A DNA stretch of 41,960 bases from Crocinitomicaceae bacterium. Lineage in GTDB: Bacteria > Bacteroidota > Bacteroidia > Flavobacteriales_D > Crocinitomicaceae. Under the pieces are notes generated by a model, which ran no database searches, had not been told where the DNA came from, and worked only from the letters and a program-made list of their open reading frames with translations. A program made the translations under genes and the position numbers. This document shows, in pieces, positions 1 to 7,690 of this stretch (its first letter is position 1; every line of letters begins with the position of its first letter). The stretch lies in contig JAKVAQ010000032.1 in NCBI GenBank assembly GCA_022447665.1, positions 25,208 to 67,167 of the forward strand, read 5' to 3'.

Positions 1-156
1 GACATCGTACTCTTCCGTTTGAGCAATTTGCTCAACCGATAAAGTTGCGGAACGATCTATTCTTGATTGTGATTTATGATGTGAACAATGCATACCCGCT
101 TGTCCAAATGACAACATACATGCTGCCATAAGTGCTAATACACTGAATAATTTCAT
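1..156 (-). CDS. N-terminus of a secreted protein (cut by window edge)
   Basis: The reading frame runs off the left edge; 52 residues are visible from an ATG at 154-156. The first 19 residues (MKLFSVLALMAACMLSFGQ) form a typical Bacteroidota signal peptide ending in the usual Phe-Gly-Gln cleavage context, so the product is exported. The visible mature part is His/Cys-containing (CSHHK) and then hydrophilic. The stretch SRIDRSATLSVEQIAQTEEY is reminiscent of the start of secreted M1-type peptidases of this phylum, but that is from memory and only weakly supported by so few residues. A good promoter (182-212) lies just upstream, so this gene starts its own transcript. Confidence 0.7.
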   Translation of the reverse strand, partial: MKLFSVLALMAACMLSFGQAGMHCSHHKSQSRIDRSATLSVEQIAQTEEYDV

Positions 157-181
157 GTCGCTAATTCTTTGTGAGATATGG

Positions 182-212
182 CAAATATGGTGATTTAAAT
201 CTGCCCTACAAA
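182..212 (-). promoter_or_regulatory. Bacteroidota-type promoter of the left-edge gene
   Basis: On the minus strand a TTTG (-33 box, 209-212) is followed after exactly 19 nt by CATATTTG (182-189), one mismatch from the -7 consensus TAnnTTTG. The start codon lies 25 nt further on, giving a predicted leader of about 20 nt. Confidence 0.55.
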
Positions 213-262
213 CACCTAAGATTTAAACGGTCACAATTGTTGATTGACCGGCAATCAATGAA

Positions 263-1276
263 TTAAAGAAATTTTGACTTATCTAAATCCAACCATTCAA
301 GGATTGAATTACAAAATATATCCTCTACTACATTCTGCGATAAATCTGAATCTTCTATAAACTTACCTATCTCTAAATCACCTAGTGGAAATGGATAATC
401 TGTTCCCAAACAAACTTTCTTGCTTCCTTTTACTTTAAGAATATGATGTAACATGTCAATGTCATGCGTAATACAGTCTACCCAAAATTTACCTAAATAT
501 TCTCGTGGATTACGAGGATTATCAATCGCAACTAAATCCGGACGACAATTAAATCCATGCTCTATTCTTCCAATAGTTGGAATAAATGCCCCTCCTGCGT
601 GAGACAGCATTAATCTGAGATTAGGAAGACGCTCCATAACACCACCAAAAATTAATGAACACATGGCTCTAGAAGTTTCTGCAGGCATTCCAACCAACCA
701 TGGTAACCAGTATTTTTCCATTGAGCTAAACCCCATCATTTCCCAAGGATGTATCATAATGGCACAGCCAATCTTTTCAGCTTCCTCAAAAATTGGAAAG
801 AATTGCGGATCACTCAGGTTCATGTCGTTGATGTTGGATCCGATTTGAATCCCAGGCATCTTTAATTCATATTTAATTCGATGCATTTCCTCAATCGCCA
901 GAGTCGTATCCTGCATTGGAATCGTTCCCAATCCAACATAGTTCTTAGGGTATCTAGTTTGAAGATCAGCAATATGATCGTTTAAGAATCGTGATAACTC
1001 TAATGTGTCTTTTGCTTTCGCCCAATAGGAAAACATTACTGGAACAGTACATACAACTTGTACTTGCGTGTGGTACTCTTCGTATTCTTTTATTCTTATC
1101 TCTTCATTCCAACAATTTGGTTCAATTGTTCTGAAGTATTGCTCACCTTTCATCATGTCAACATACCCAGGCTTTTCATTTTCTTGAATCCAAATGAAAT
1201 CGCCGTAACCGAACTTATTGGTCCAGTTAGGCATCTTACTAGGAAGAATATGGGTATGTGCATCGATTTTTAACAT
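263..1276 (-). CDS. ACMSD: 2-amino-3-carboxymuconate-6-semialdehyde decarboxylase (ACMSD, amidohydrolase superfamily)
   Basis: Zinc enzyme of tryptophan/kynurenine (or 2-nitrobenzoate-type) catabolism that decarboxylates aminocarboxymuconate semialdehyde to aminomuconate semialdehyde, diverting it from quinolinate and NAD synthesis. At 337 aa it has the family's length and I can follow similarity to animal ACMSD over the whole protein. The metal ligands are visible: H7-x-H9 in DAHTHILP, H176 in IHPWEM, H226 in LSHAGGA and D293 in GTDYPFPLG. Family signatures CTVPVMFSYWAK, VGLGTIPMQ and KYWLPWLVGMPAE are also intact. It is cytoplasmic, with no signal peptide. The ATG start is unambiguous. It lies 43 nt downstream of the NTF2-like gene on the same strand, but no other kynurenine-pathway gene is in the window. 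An alternative is a closely related gamma-resorcylate/uracil-carboxylate decarboxylase, which I consider much less likely. Confidence 0.92.
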   Translation of the reverse strand: MLKIDAHTHILPSKMPNWTNKFGYGDFIWIQENEKPGYVDMMKGEQYFRTIEPNCWNEEIRIKEYEEYHTQVQVVCTVPVMFSYWAKAKDTLELSRFLNDHIADLQTRYPKNYVGLGTIPMQDTTLAIEEMHRIKYELKMPGIQIGSNINDMNLSDPQFFPIFEEAEKIGCAIMIHPWEMMGFSSMEKYWLPWLVGMPAETSRAMCSLIFGGVMERLPNLRLMLSHAGGAFIPTIGRIEHGFNCRPDLVAIDNPRNPREYLGKFWVDCITHDIDMLHHILKVKGSKKVCLGTDYPFPLGDLEIGKFIEDSDLSQNVVEDIFCNSILEWLDLDKSKFL

Positions 1277-1319
1277 AGCTTGAGATTTTGCATAAAAATA
1301 ATAAGCTTCTTGAATTGGG

Positions 1320-2186
1320 CTACTTCTTTTTACTTCGAAGTTTCAAGAACTTTTTCATCTTCTCATTTTCAATAAGTACCGTAAGGTTATAATGAGCTAT
1401 TTTCCATTCTCCATCCACCAATTTTAAAACTCCAGAGCCTCTGCACTCATCCATTTGTGTATCTAGTGACTCTTCAAACCATGCAACGGTATTGTCAGCA
1501 TTGTAATATATATTTCTCCAGTTACGTGTGAAGGTCCAGGCCTTTCCCGCGTCAAAATAAGGTTTACAATATGCAGCGAATTCAACTTTCGTCCAACGCT
1601 CAGAAGGATCAGTACCAAGGAATATGAAATCTTCAGCCATAAATCCGAAGTAAGCCTCAAATTTAGTTTTAGATGCATTTTCGTGCCATCCATCAAGCAT
1701 TAAATTCAAATCAACCAGATTATCATTGACCTCAGGATTTATTTGAACCTTAGGGACAAACCAGCTCGAATATAATCGCTCTATTTTATAGCCTTCCCCC
1801 TTATTCAGCCACATACAATGATCTACACCAATATGTGTTAATTCACCATCTACAAAGAAATGGAAGGTCACATCAGTATACACTAGTCCATTTTCGTAAT
1901 CTGTTACTTTAATCTCAATAAACTCTTCTTGATATTTCCCTGACGCAAAGCTCTCTGCCACAGTCATGAATGATTCTATACTCATTCCTTCATATACACC
2001 TTCTTCTACATGAAATACTTGGGCATCTTCAAAAAAGAATGATCGTATCCCTGTTGAATCCCCGGCATTCAGCACCTTGAGAAATGCCATCGTTTCCGCC
2101 TCAAAATCAGGTTTTTCACCAGTGTTTTGAGCAATGATATTTCCACCAAATATCAAACAAGTAAAGATTATCAAATAGCTTTTCAT
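1320..2186 (-). CDS. Secreted protein with two NTF2/SnoaL-like domains
   Basis: 288 residues from the chosen ATG at 2186, which begins a good signal peptide (MKSYLIIFTCLIFGG, then NIIAQ). In-frame ATGs at 2198 and 2210 would add only a polar stub in front of it. The mature protein looks like two successive NTF2-like (DUF4440/SnoaL) cone folds. The first covers roughly residues 25-140, starting FEAETMAFLKVLNAGDSTG and containing a beta-strand set around YTDVTFHFFVDGE. The second covers roughly 150-285, with LDGWHENASKTKFEAYFGFM, then WTFTRNWRNIYY and VAWFEESLDTQM. Such domains often act as small-molecule enzymes or ligand binders, but no catalytic residue can be assigned. It is divergent from the M16 gene on the other strand and 43 nt upstream of the ACMSD gene, with which it could be co-transcribed. 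Substrate unknown. Confidence 0.75.
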   Translation of the reverse strand: MKSYLIIFTCLIFGGNIIAQNTGEKPDFEAETMAFLKVLNAGDSTGIRSFFFEDAQVFHVEEGVYEGMSIESFMTVAESFASGKYQEEFIEIKVTDYENGLVYTDVTFHFFVDGELTHIGVDHCMWLNKGEGYKIERLYSSWFVPKVQINPEVNDNLVDLNLMLDGWHENASKTKFEAYFGFMAEDFIFLGTDPSERWTKVEFAAYCKPYFDAGKAWTFTRNWRNIYYNADNTVAWFEESLDTQMDECRGSGVLKLVDGEWKIAHYNLTVLIENEKMKKFLKLRSKKK

Positions 2187-2247
2187 ACACTTATCCATTA
2201 AATTGACCAATTATCCACCAAAAGTTTAGAATAATCAATACAAAGAT

Positions 2248-2255
2248 TACATTTG
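2248..2255 (+). promoter_or_regulatory. Candidate -7 element for the M16 operon
   Basis: TACATTTG fits TAnnTTTG and lies 28 nt before the ATG at 2284. No clear TTG sits 18-20 nt upstream (the sequence there is GTTTA), so this is a single-box call. Confidence 0.35.
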
Positions 2256-2283
2256 TTTCGATAATACTCACAAGTTAAATAAA

Positions 2284-3801
2284 ATGATGAAATTCTTTTC
2301 AACGCTGCTTTTGCTAGGATTCGTGCTAGCCTCATCAGCACAGGATACGAGAAACAAAATTGAATTTGAAGAATACGACTTGGACAATGGTCTGCATGTA
2401 ATTCTTCACGAAGACCACTCAACACCGGTTGTTGCAGTAACAATTTCCTACAAAGTAGGTTCAAAAAATGAAACAGTTGGACTGACTGGTTTTGCTCACT
2501 TTTTTGAACACTTAATGTTTGAGGGAACAACAAATATTGAAAGACACTCTTTTGACAAGTATGTTGAGAATGCAGGTGGAACGTTAAATGCCAATACATC
2601 TCAAGATAGAACATTTTACTACGAACTTCTTCCTTCTAACCAATTGGAGCTTGGTCTATGGTTAGAGTCTGAGAGACTTTTGCATGCAAAAGTAGAAGAT
2701 ATAGGTATTGAAACCCAAAGAGAGGTTGTAAAAGAAGAAAAGCGTCAAAGAATGGACAACCAGCCTTATGGTTCTTTGATGTATGAAATTTTCAAAAGAG
2801 CATACAAAGATCATCCTTATAGATGGATCCCTATCGGCAGTATGGAAGATTTAGATGCTGCACAGGAAGAAGATTACATTAACTTCTACAGAACCTTTTA
2901 TGTTCCTCACAATGCATGTTTATCTATTGCCGGTGACATCAACGTAGAAAAGGCAAAAGAATGGATTGATCTTTATTTTGGAACTATTCCTAATGGAGAT
3001 AAACTCAACATCTATAGAGATAAAGAATTCTACTCTTTAGAAGATTTTCAGGTAAAATATGCTGCTCAACTTAAAGGTGTTGAATCATCAAAAAACTTCA
3101 TTGGTGATTGGCAAAACAACATGAGTACGGAAGATTTCCTTGATAAGTATTTCCCGAATGCTTCTGAAAAGCCTCATGACATTCCTCGTCCAGACATTAA
3201 AGAAGGATTGCTAACAGAAGAAATTAGAGACGTTGTTTATGACAATATTCAACTTCCAGCTATTGTAACGGCATATAGAATTCCGGAGTTAAATCATCCT
3301 GATTATTATGCGATTCAAATGCTTTCAATGTTACTTAGCCAAGGAAATAGCTCTAGATTTAATAAAAATTTAGTTGAAGATCAAGAAAAGGCTTTATTCG
3401 CTCTTTCTTTCCCTTTCGGATTAGAAGATCCAGGAGTTTCATTAATGATGACTATGCCGAATGTTGGTGTCGAAATCGCAGAACTAGAAACTGCGATGGA
3501 CGCTGAAATTAAAAAGGTACAAGATGAATTGATTTCAGATGAAGAACTGGAGAAATTAAGAAACATGATTGAGTCTGACTTCATTACGTCGAATTCAACA
3601 ATGGCAGGTATGGCAGAGTCTTTATCTGATTATTATTTATACAACGGAAATACGAACTTAATTAACACTGAATTAGACAAGTATCTAGCGGTGACGAAGG
3701 AAGATATCCAGCGAGTGGCAAAAACTTATTTCATTACTTCGAACAGAGTTGTATTGCATTATTTACCAAAAGAACAAGAAGGACAAGAAGGACAAGAATA
3801 G
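2284..3801 (+). CDS. M16 family zinc metallopeptidase, catalytic subunit (secreted)
   Basis: Insulinase/pitrilysin-type peptidase, 505 aa. The signal peptide is MMKFFSTLLLLGFVLASSAQ; the second Met (2287) is an equally good start. The inverted zinc motif HFFEH is at residues 72-76 and the distal Glu ligand is in REVVKEEKRQR around 151-152, giving the family spacing of about 76. The M16 fold follows: catalytic N-terminal half to about 240, then a non-catalytic half with RIPELNHPDYYAIQMLSMLL and GNSSRFNKNL. The Arg/Tyr substrate-binding pair of single-chain M16 enzymes is not evident here but is present in the next gene. This is the known heterodimeric M16B arrangement in which one subunit carries HXXEH and the other the R/Y pair. 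A Gly-Gln-Glu repeat (EGQEGQE) ends the protein. It likely degrades peptides in the periplasm. The partner follows after 21 nt. Confidence 0.93.
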   Translation: MMKFFSTLLLLGFVLASSAQDTRNKIEFEEYDLDNGLHVILHEDHSTPVVAVTISYKVGSKNETVGLTGFAHFFEHLMFEGTTNIERHSFDKYVENAGGTLNANTSQDRTFYYELLPSNQLELGLWLESERLLHAKVEDIGIETQREVVKEEKRQRMDNQPYGSLMYEIFKRAYKDHPYRWIPIGSMEDLDAAQEEDYINFYRTFYVPHNACLSIAGDINVEKAKEWIDLYFGTIPNGDKLNIYRDKEFYSLEDFQVKYAAQLKGVESSKNFIGDWQNNMSTEDFLDKYFPNASEKPHDIPRPDIKEGLLTEEIRDVVYDNIQLPAIVTAYRIPELNHPDYYAIQMLSMLLSQGNSSRFNKNLVEDQEKALFALSFPFGLEDPGVSLMMTMPNVGVEIAELETAMDAEIKKVQDELISDEELEKLRNMIESDFITSNSTMAGMAESLSDYYLYNGNTNLINTELDKYLAVTKEDIQRVAKTYFITSNRVVLHYLPKEQEGQEGQE

Positions 3802-3822
3802 TCTACCTAGAATATTAGAATT

Positions 3823-5952
3823 ATGAAAAAGTTAATATTATCATTATCCGTTTTATTTGTAGGTCTGTGCTCAATGGCTCAATTAGACAGATCTGTTGCG
3901 CCTGAACCTCAACCAAACCCACCAATTGAGCTTAACATTCCTGATGCGATTGAATTCGACAATGGATTACAAGTCATTGTTGTGGAGAACCACAAACTGC
4001 CACAAGTAAGTTTTCAGTTATTCTGTGATTATCCTATTTCTCCAGAAGGAGATAAATCTGGATTAAGTGGACTTTTTGGAGAAATGATGGGAGCTGGAAC
4101 AACCAATACTCCAAAAGATGCTTTTGATTCGAAGGTAGATTACATTGGAGCAACTTTGGCAACTACATCAAGAGGCTTTTACGCTTCAAGTTTAAAAAAG
4201 CATACACCTATTCTATTAGGTTTGCTTTCAGAAGTTGTTACTTCCCCGGCTTTTCCAGAGGACGAGTTTGAAAGAATTAAAAAACAAACTTTGAGTGGGT
4301 TAGCATCTTCTAAAAATGATGCGTCTTCTATCTCTGCGAACATCTCGAATATTATAAACTACGGGAGCGATCATCCATACGGTGAGGTTACTACCGAGGA
4401 GACCATTGAGAACATAACCTTAGACGATGTAAAGAACTTCTATAAAGAAAAATTTGTCCCAAATCATTCTTACTTAATTATAGTAGGTGATGTAACTGTG
4501 GAAGAGGCTAAAGGTTATGTGAATGAATACTTCTCAGGATGGAAAAGTGGTGTGTCATCTACTAAAATGACTTATAATACTCCAACCGCTAGCGGAAGTA
4601 ATGTGTACTTCGGAGCACGTCCTGGTGCTGTTCAAAGTGTAATTAATATTACGCACAAAGTAGATTTAAAGCCAGGTCATGAGGACATTATCACAGTGAG
4701 AATTATGAACCAAATTTTAGGTGGCGGATCATTCTCGGCTAGACTTATGTCAAACCTTCGTGAAGACAAAGCATATACTTATGGTTGTTATTCAAGCATG
4801 TCATCTGACCCTTTAATGGGTGAGTTTTCTGCTGGAGGCAGCTTCAGAAATGAGGTTACTGATTCTGCGGTTACTCAGATTTTAATGGAAATAAGCCGTA
4901 TGGTTAATGAGCAGGTAACAGATGAAGAATTGAGTCTAGTTAAGAACTCAATGACAGGTTCATTCGCAAGATCTTTAGAAAGTCCACAAACGATCGCAAG
5001 CTTTGCATTGAATACCGTTCGCTATAATCTTCCAAGAGATTATTACTCAACATACCTTCAAAGACTAGAAAAGATAACAAAAGAAGATATTCAAAACGCT
5101 GCTAAAAAATACTTATCACCGGAAAATCTTAATATCGTTATCGTTGGTAACTCAGAAATTGCTGAAAAATTAGTTCAGTTTGATTCTGATGGGAGTATTT
5201 CATACAAAGATCACTACGGTCAAGAAGCTGTTTCATTAAAGCAAGCTCCAGAAGGTATAACTGTAGAATCAATTATACAGACATATGTATATAAGTATAT
5301 GATGGTATCATCTGAAGAAGAACTTGAAGCCAAGCTTGCAAAGATTGGTATGATTGAAGTTACAGCAACTGCATTTGTTGAAGAAATGGGTGCAAATATG
5401 ACACTAATGACTTACAGTGGAGCGATGAACAAGACCGCCTCAGTTATGAGCGTGAACACACCAACAGGTGTTATGGCGGTGCAAAGAGAACATTTCAACG
5501 GCGAGTCTGGAGGAACATTTATGATGGGAGCAGGTAAAACGAAATACGAAGGAGATGATCTAGAAGCTAAAAAGCGTCCCAACTTCCCTGTATCGCAAAG
5601 GTATTACCTTTCGAATCCTAACCTTGAAGTCAAACTTTTAGGTATTGATGAAATGAATGATAAGGAGTACTATAAACTTCAATTAAAAGAAAAAGATTCT
5701 GATGAATTATCATTCGAATATTATTCTGTTGAAACAGGTTTACTATGTTACTCTGAATCAATTGTACAAGACGAAGAAGGAAATTCATTTACAACCTTAA
5801 TTGAGTTTTCAGAATATACAGAAATCAAGAAAGGCTTATACATGCCACATAAAATGACAATCAATGCTGGAGAGCAAGTATTAGAGTTTAATACAATAAA
5901 AGTTAAGGTGAAGAAAAAGCCTGTTGCTCCTCAGTTTGACGGAGACTTTTAA
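3823..5952 (+). CDS. M16 family peptidase-like subunit lacking HXXEH, with C-terminal extension
   Basis: 709 aa, signal peptide MKKLILSLSVLFVGLCSMAQ. Residues about 40-470 form an M16 module, but the zinc motif is lost: the position corresponding to HFFEH reads GLFGEMMGAG. It retains the R/Y pair region LREDKAYTYGCYSSMS typical of the non-catalytic partner in heterodimeric M16B peptidases, and GGGSFSARLM. About 230 residues follow (roughly 480-709) that do not belong to M16. They are beta-rich (FEYYSVETGLLCYSES, LYMPHKMTINAG) and resemble the LolA-like half-barrel seen fused to such proteins in Bacteroidota. It probably forms the mature enzyme with the product of the preceding gene; the extension may bind lipid or envelope partners (inference). 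The next small gene starts only 3 nt downstream. Confidence 0.9.
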   Translation: MKKLILSLSVLFVGLCSMAQLDRSVAPEPQPNPPIELNIPDAIEFDNGLQVIVVENHKLPQVSFQLFCDYPISPEGDKSGLSGLFGEMMGAGTTNTPKDAFDSKVDYIGATLATTSRGFYASSLKKHTPILLGLLSEVVTSPAFPEDEFERIKKQTLSGLASSKNDASSISANISNIINYGSDHPYGEVTTEETIENITLDDVKNFYKEKFVPNHSYLIIVGDVTVEEAKGYVNEYFSGWKSGVSSTKMTYNTPTASGSNVYFGARPGAVQSVINITHKVDLKPGHEDIITVRIMNQILGGGSFSARLMSNLREDKAYTYGCYSSMSSDPLMGEFSAGGSFRNEVTDSAVTQILMEISRMVNEQVTDEELSLVKNSMTGSFARSLESPQTIASFALNTVRYNLPRDYYSTYLQRLEKITKEDIQNAAKKYLSPENLNIVIVGNSEIAEKLVQFDSDGSISYKDHYGQEAVSLKQAPEGITVESIIQTYVYKYMMVSSEEELEAKLAKIGMIEVTATAFVEEMGANMTLMTYSGAMNKTASVMSVNTPTGVMAVQREHFNGESGGTFMMGAGKTKYEGDDLEAKKRPNFPVSQRYYLSNPNLEVKLLGIDEMNDKEYYKLQLKEKDSDELSFEYYSVETGLLCYSESIVQDEEGNSFTTLIEFSEYTEIKKGLYMPHKMTINAGEQVLEFNTIKVKVKKKPVAPQFDGDF

Positions 5953-5955
5953 ATT

Positions 5956-6306
5956 ATGAGACTTTTACTCGCGCTTTCAATTATCTTTATGCTCGGATCG
6001 GTTCAAATGAATGATTCTAAAGAAAAAAATTATAAAGGAAAGTTCGAGAAAAAACAGACTTACAAGAAAAATGGTCAGCCCATCGAAGGAGGGGCTGACT
6101 ATTTTTTTTATACCAAAGGAAATTCCTACTTTGTAAAGCTTTCTGATACCCAGAACGGCGTATTAGCTTCTTCACTTGATGCTGTTCTTGGTGAGAAAGT
6201 AAAGGTCAGAGGATTTATTTCAGAAGGACTTTGGGATACAGATGACCCAAACGTTCAAAGCCGTATCGGCGAATACTTTGTAGTTACTGAACTACTTGAT
6301 TTCTAG
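5956..6306 (+). CDS. Small exported protein of unknown function
   Basis: 116 aa, not recognised. An N-terminal hydrophobic stretch (MRLLLALSIIFMLGS) is a signal peptide. The mature part is Lys-rich, then has alternating beta-type segments: NSYFVKLSDTQNG, then GEKVKVRGFISEG, and GEYFVVTEL. That pattern is compatible with a small OB-fold, an inference from the strand pattern only. It begins 3 nt after the M16 partner subunit and must be co-transcribed with it, so an accessory role for the peptidase is possible. No terminator follows directly. Confidence 0.7.
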   Translation: MRLLLALSIIFMLGSVQMNDSKEKNYKGKFEKKQTYKKNGQPIEGGADYFFYTKGNSYFVKLSDTQNGVLASSLDAVLGEKVKVRGFISEGLWDTDDPNVQSRIGEYFVVTELLDF

Positions 6307-6363
6307 TTAATAACTTAAGAATAATTTAACCCACTTCGATTTCCTGGTACAGGATTACTGTGC

Positions 6364-6371
6364 TATCTTTG
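6364..6371 (+). promoter_or_regulatory. -7 element of the frameshifted T9SS cargo gene
   Basis: TATCTTTG matches TAnnTTTG perfectly; ATG 6385 lies 13 nt downstream. A TTTC at 6340-6343 sits about where the -33 box should be. This supports 6385 as the intended start codon of the following gene. Confidence 0.45.
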
Positions 6372-6384
6372 GCGCGTAGCGCAC

Positions 6385-7597
6385 ATGTATCGTTTTTTTT
6401 TGCATATTTCTTTTTCACGTCCTTATTACGTCCTTTAGCTTCGGCCAGGTATTATTATCGACAACCTATACAGAAGACTTTGGTACAACCGATTTAACAA
6501 CATGGACAGATAACTCTACCATTCTTGGTTGGTATACTTCTGAAGCCGGGAGTATTAGTCATGAGGACTTAGACGGATCTCTTCCTTCAAATACTGGTGA
6601 CTTTTATTCTTACGAATGTAATGGGGATAACGATCAAAAAATAGGCACAAGACCTTCAGGAGGTACAGGCCAGATTCACTACGGATTGCGACTTAGAAAC
6701 ACATCAGGTGCTGACATTGATTTTTTGTTGGTGGAATTTGACTGGTTTCAATTTTCGATTGCTGAAGATGATGGAAACTTTAATACTATTGATTTTTCTT
6801 ATAAACAAGCGGCTACAATAACCACGGTAACTGGCGGTGGGTGGACGGATTTCGACGCACTCGATTTCACAATGACTACCAGCGGTGGATGTGCTGGAGT
6901 TTGTTCTTCACAAATATCAGGATCTTGCACTATTACGGGAAGTAACTCGGCCTGCATAAATGTTAATATTCCTGCAGGAGAAGAAATCATGTTACGTTGG
7001 TCTGATCCAAATGATGCTGCTAATGATCCTCATATGGGAATAGATAACGTAGGAATAGGAATAGGTACCGACGTTACTTGCGCATTCATTTTACCCATTA
7101 AACTCCTAAACTTTACGGCTGAGAAAAAAGAACGTAGTGACCTCTTAAAATGGCAAACAGCTTCAGAAGCCAATTCCTCACATTTCGAAGTAGAAGCTTC
7201 GAGTGACGGCGAAATATTCTATAGCTTGGACATTGTGGCAGCGGCAGCGAATAGCTCTACTGTTATTTATTATTCCTTTGAAAACTACTTTGAAGTTATC
7301 CATCCAGTAAATTACTACAGGCTAAAAAAGGTAGATTTAGACGGAAATTTTGAATACACGAACATAATTAGTGTTAATCGGGTAACAGAAAACATCTATT
7401 ATGCTAACGAGCTAATTCATCTGAATAATTTTAGTGATTTTGAACAAACAACACTAGTCCGCCTCTACAACATGGAAGGTAAAACTGTATACGAAGATTT
7501 GCACAGCAAAAATGATATTATTGCATGGAAATCCAAAGGAATCTATATCCTCGAACTACCTGAATACGGCATCAATAAGAAGATTGTAGCGCATTAA
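6385..7597 (+). pseudogene. T9SS cargo protein gene with a one-base frameshift in a T9 homopolymer
   Basis: From ATG 6385 the frame reads MYRFF and then runs to a stop within 18 codons. If one T of the nine at 6393-6401 is removed, it becomes a perfect signal peptide (MYRFFCIFLFHVLITSFSFG, then Q) and continues without interruption to 7597, about 403 aa. The annotated-style ORF from ATG 6686 is therefore an N-terminally truncated reading of a longer gene. The intact mature protein begins VLLSTTYTEDFGTTDLTTWT, has a beta-sandwich (jelly-roll/lectin-like) region to about residue 240, then the LPIKLLNFTAEKK...LLKWQTASEANS module and a type A-like T9SS C-terminal region (VRLYNMEGKTVYEDL, KGIYILEL, INKKIVAH). 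It is a surface or released protein of unknown ligand. The break may be a sequencing error, a real inactivation, or a phase-variable/slippage tract. Confidence 0.75.
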
Positions 7598-7599
7598 AG

Positions 7600-7635
7600 T
7601 TATTCACAATCTTGCCGTTTCGTTTTTGTTGATAA
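7600..7635. promoter_or_regulatory. Two DnaA-box-like 9-mers upstream of dnaB
   Basis: TTATTCACA (7600-7608) matches the bacterial DnaA-box consensus TTATNCACA. A second, inverted copy with one mismatch (TTATCAACA on the minus strand) is at 7627-7635. They lie directly upstream of the dnaB -33 box. Functional assignment is inference; single boxes also occur by chance. Confidence 0.3.
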
Positions 7636-7655
7636 CTTGAAATTATTAAATTAGA

Positions 7656-7685
7656 TTGGTCTAGCCCAAGTATTGGTTAACTTTG
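7656..7685 (+). promoter_or_regulatory. dnaB promoter, placing the transcript start at the ATG
   Basis: TTG (7656-7658), 19 nt spacer, then TAACTTTG (7678-7685). This fits the Bacteroidota consensus exactly. Only 5 nt separate it from ATG 7691, so the predicted transcription start coincides with the start codon (leaderless mRNA). Confidence 0.65.
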
Positions 7686-7690
7686 AAGAG

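Noticed and set aside
2198-2614. 138-codon minus-strand ORF over the M16 gene start
   Set aside because: Antisense to the M16 signal peptide and zinc-site region; composition is not protein-like.
7673-7690. TTG start for DnaB giving six extra residues
   Set aside because: It lies between the -33 and -7 promoter boxes, so it would not be on the transcript.
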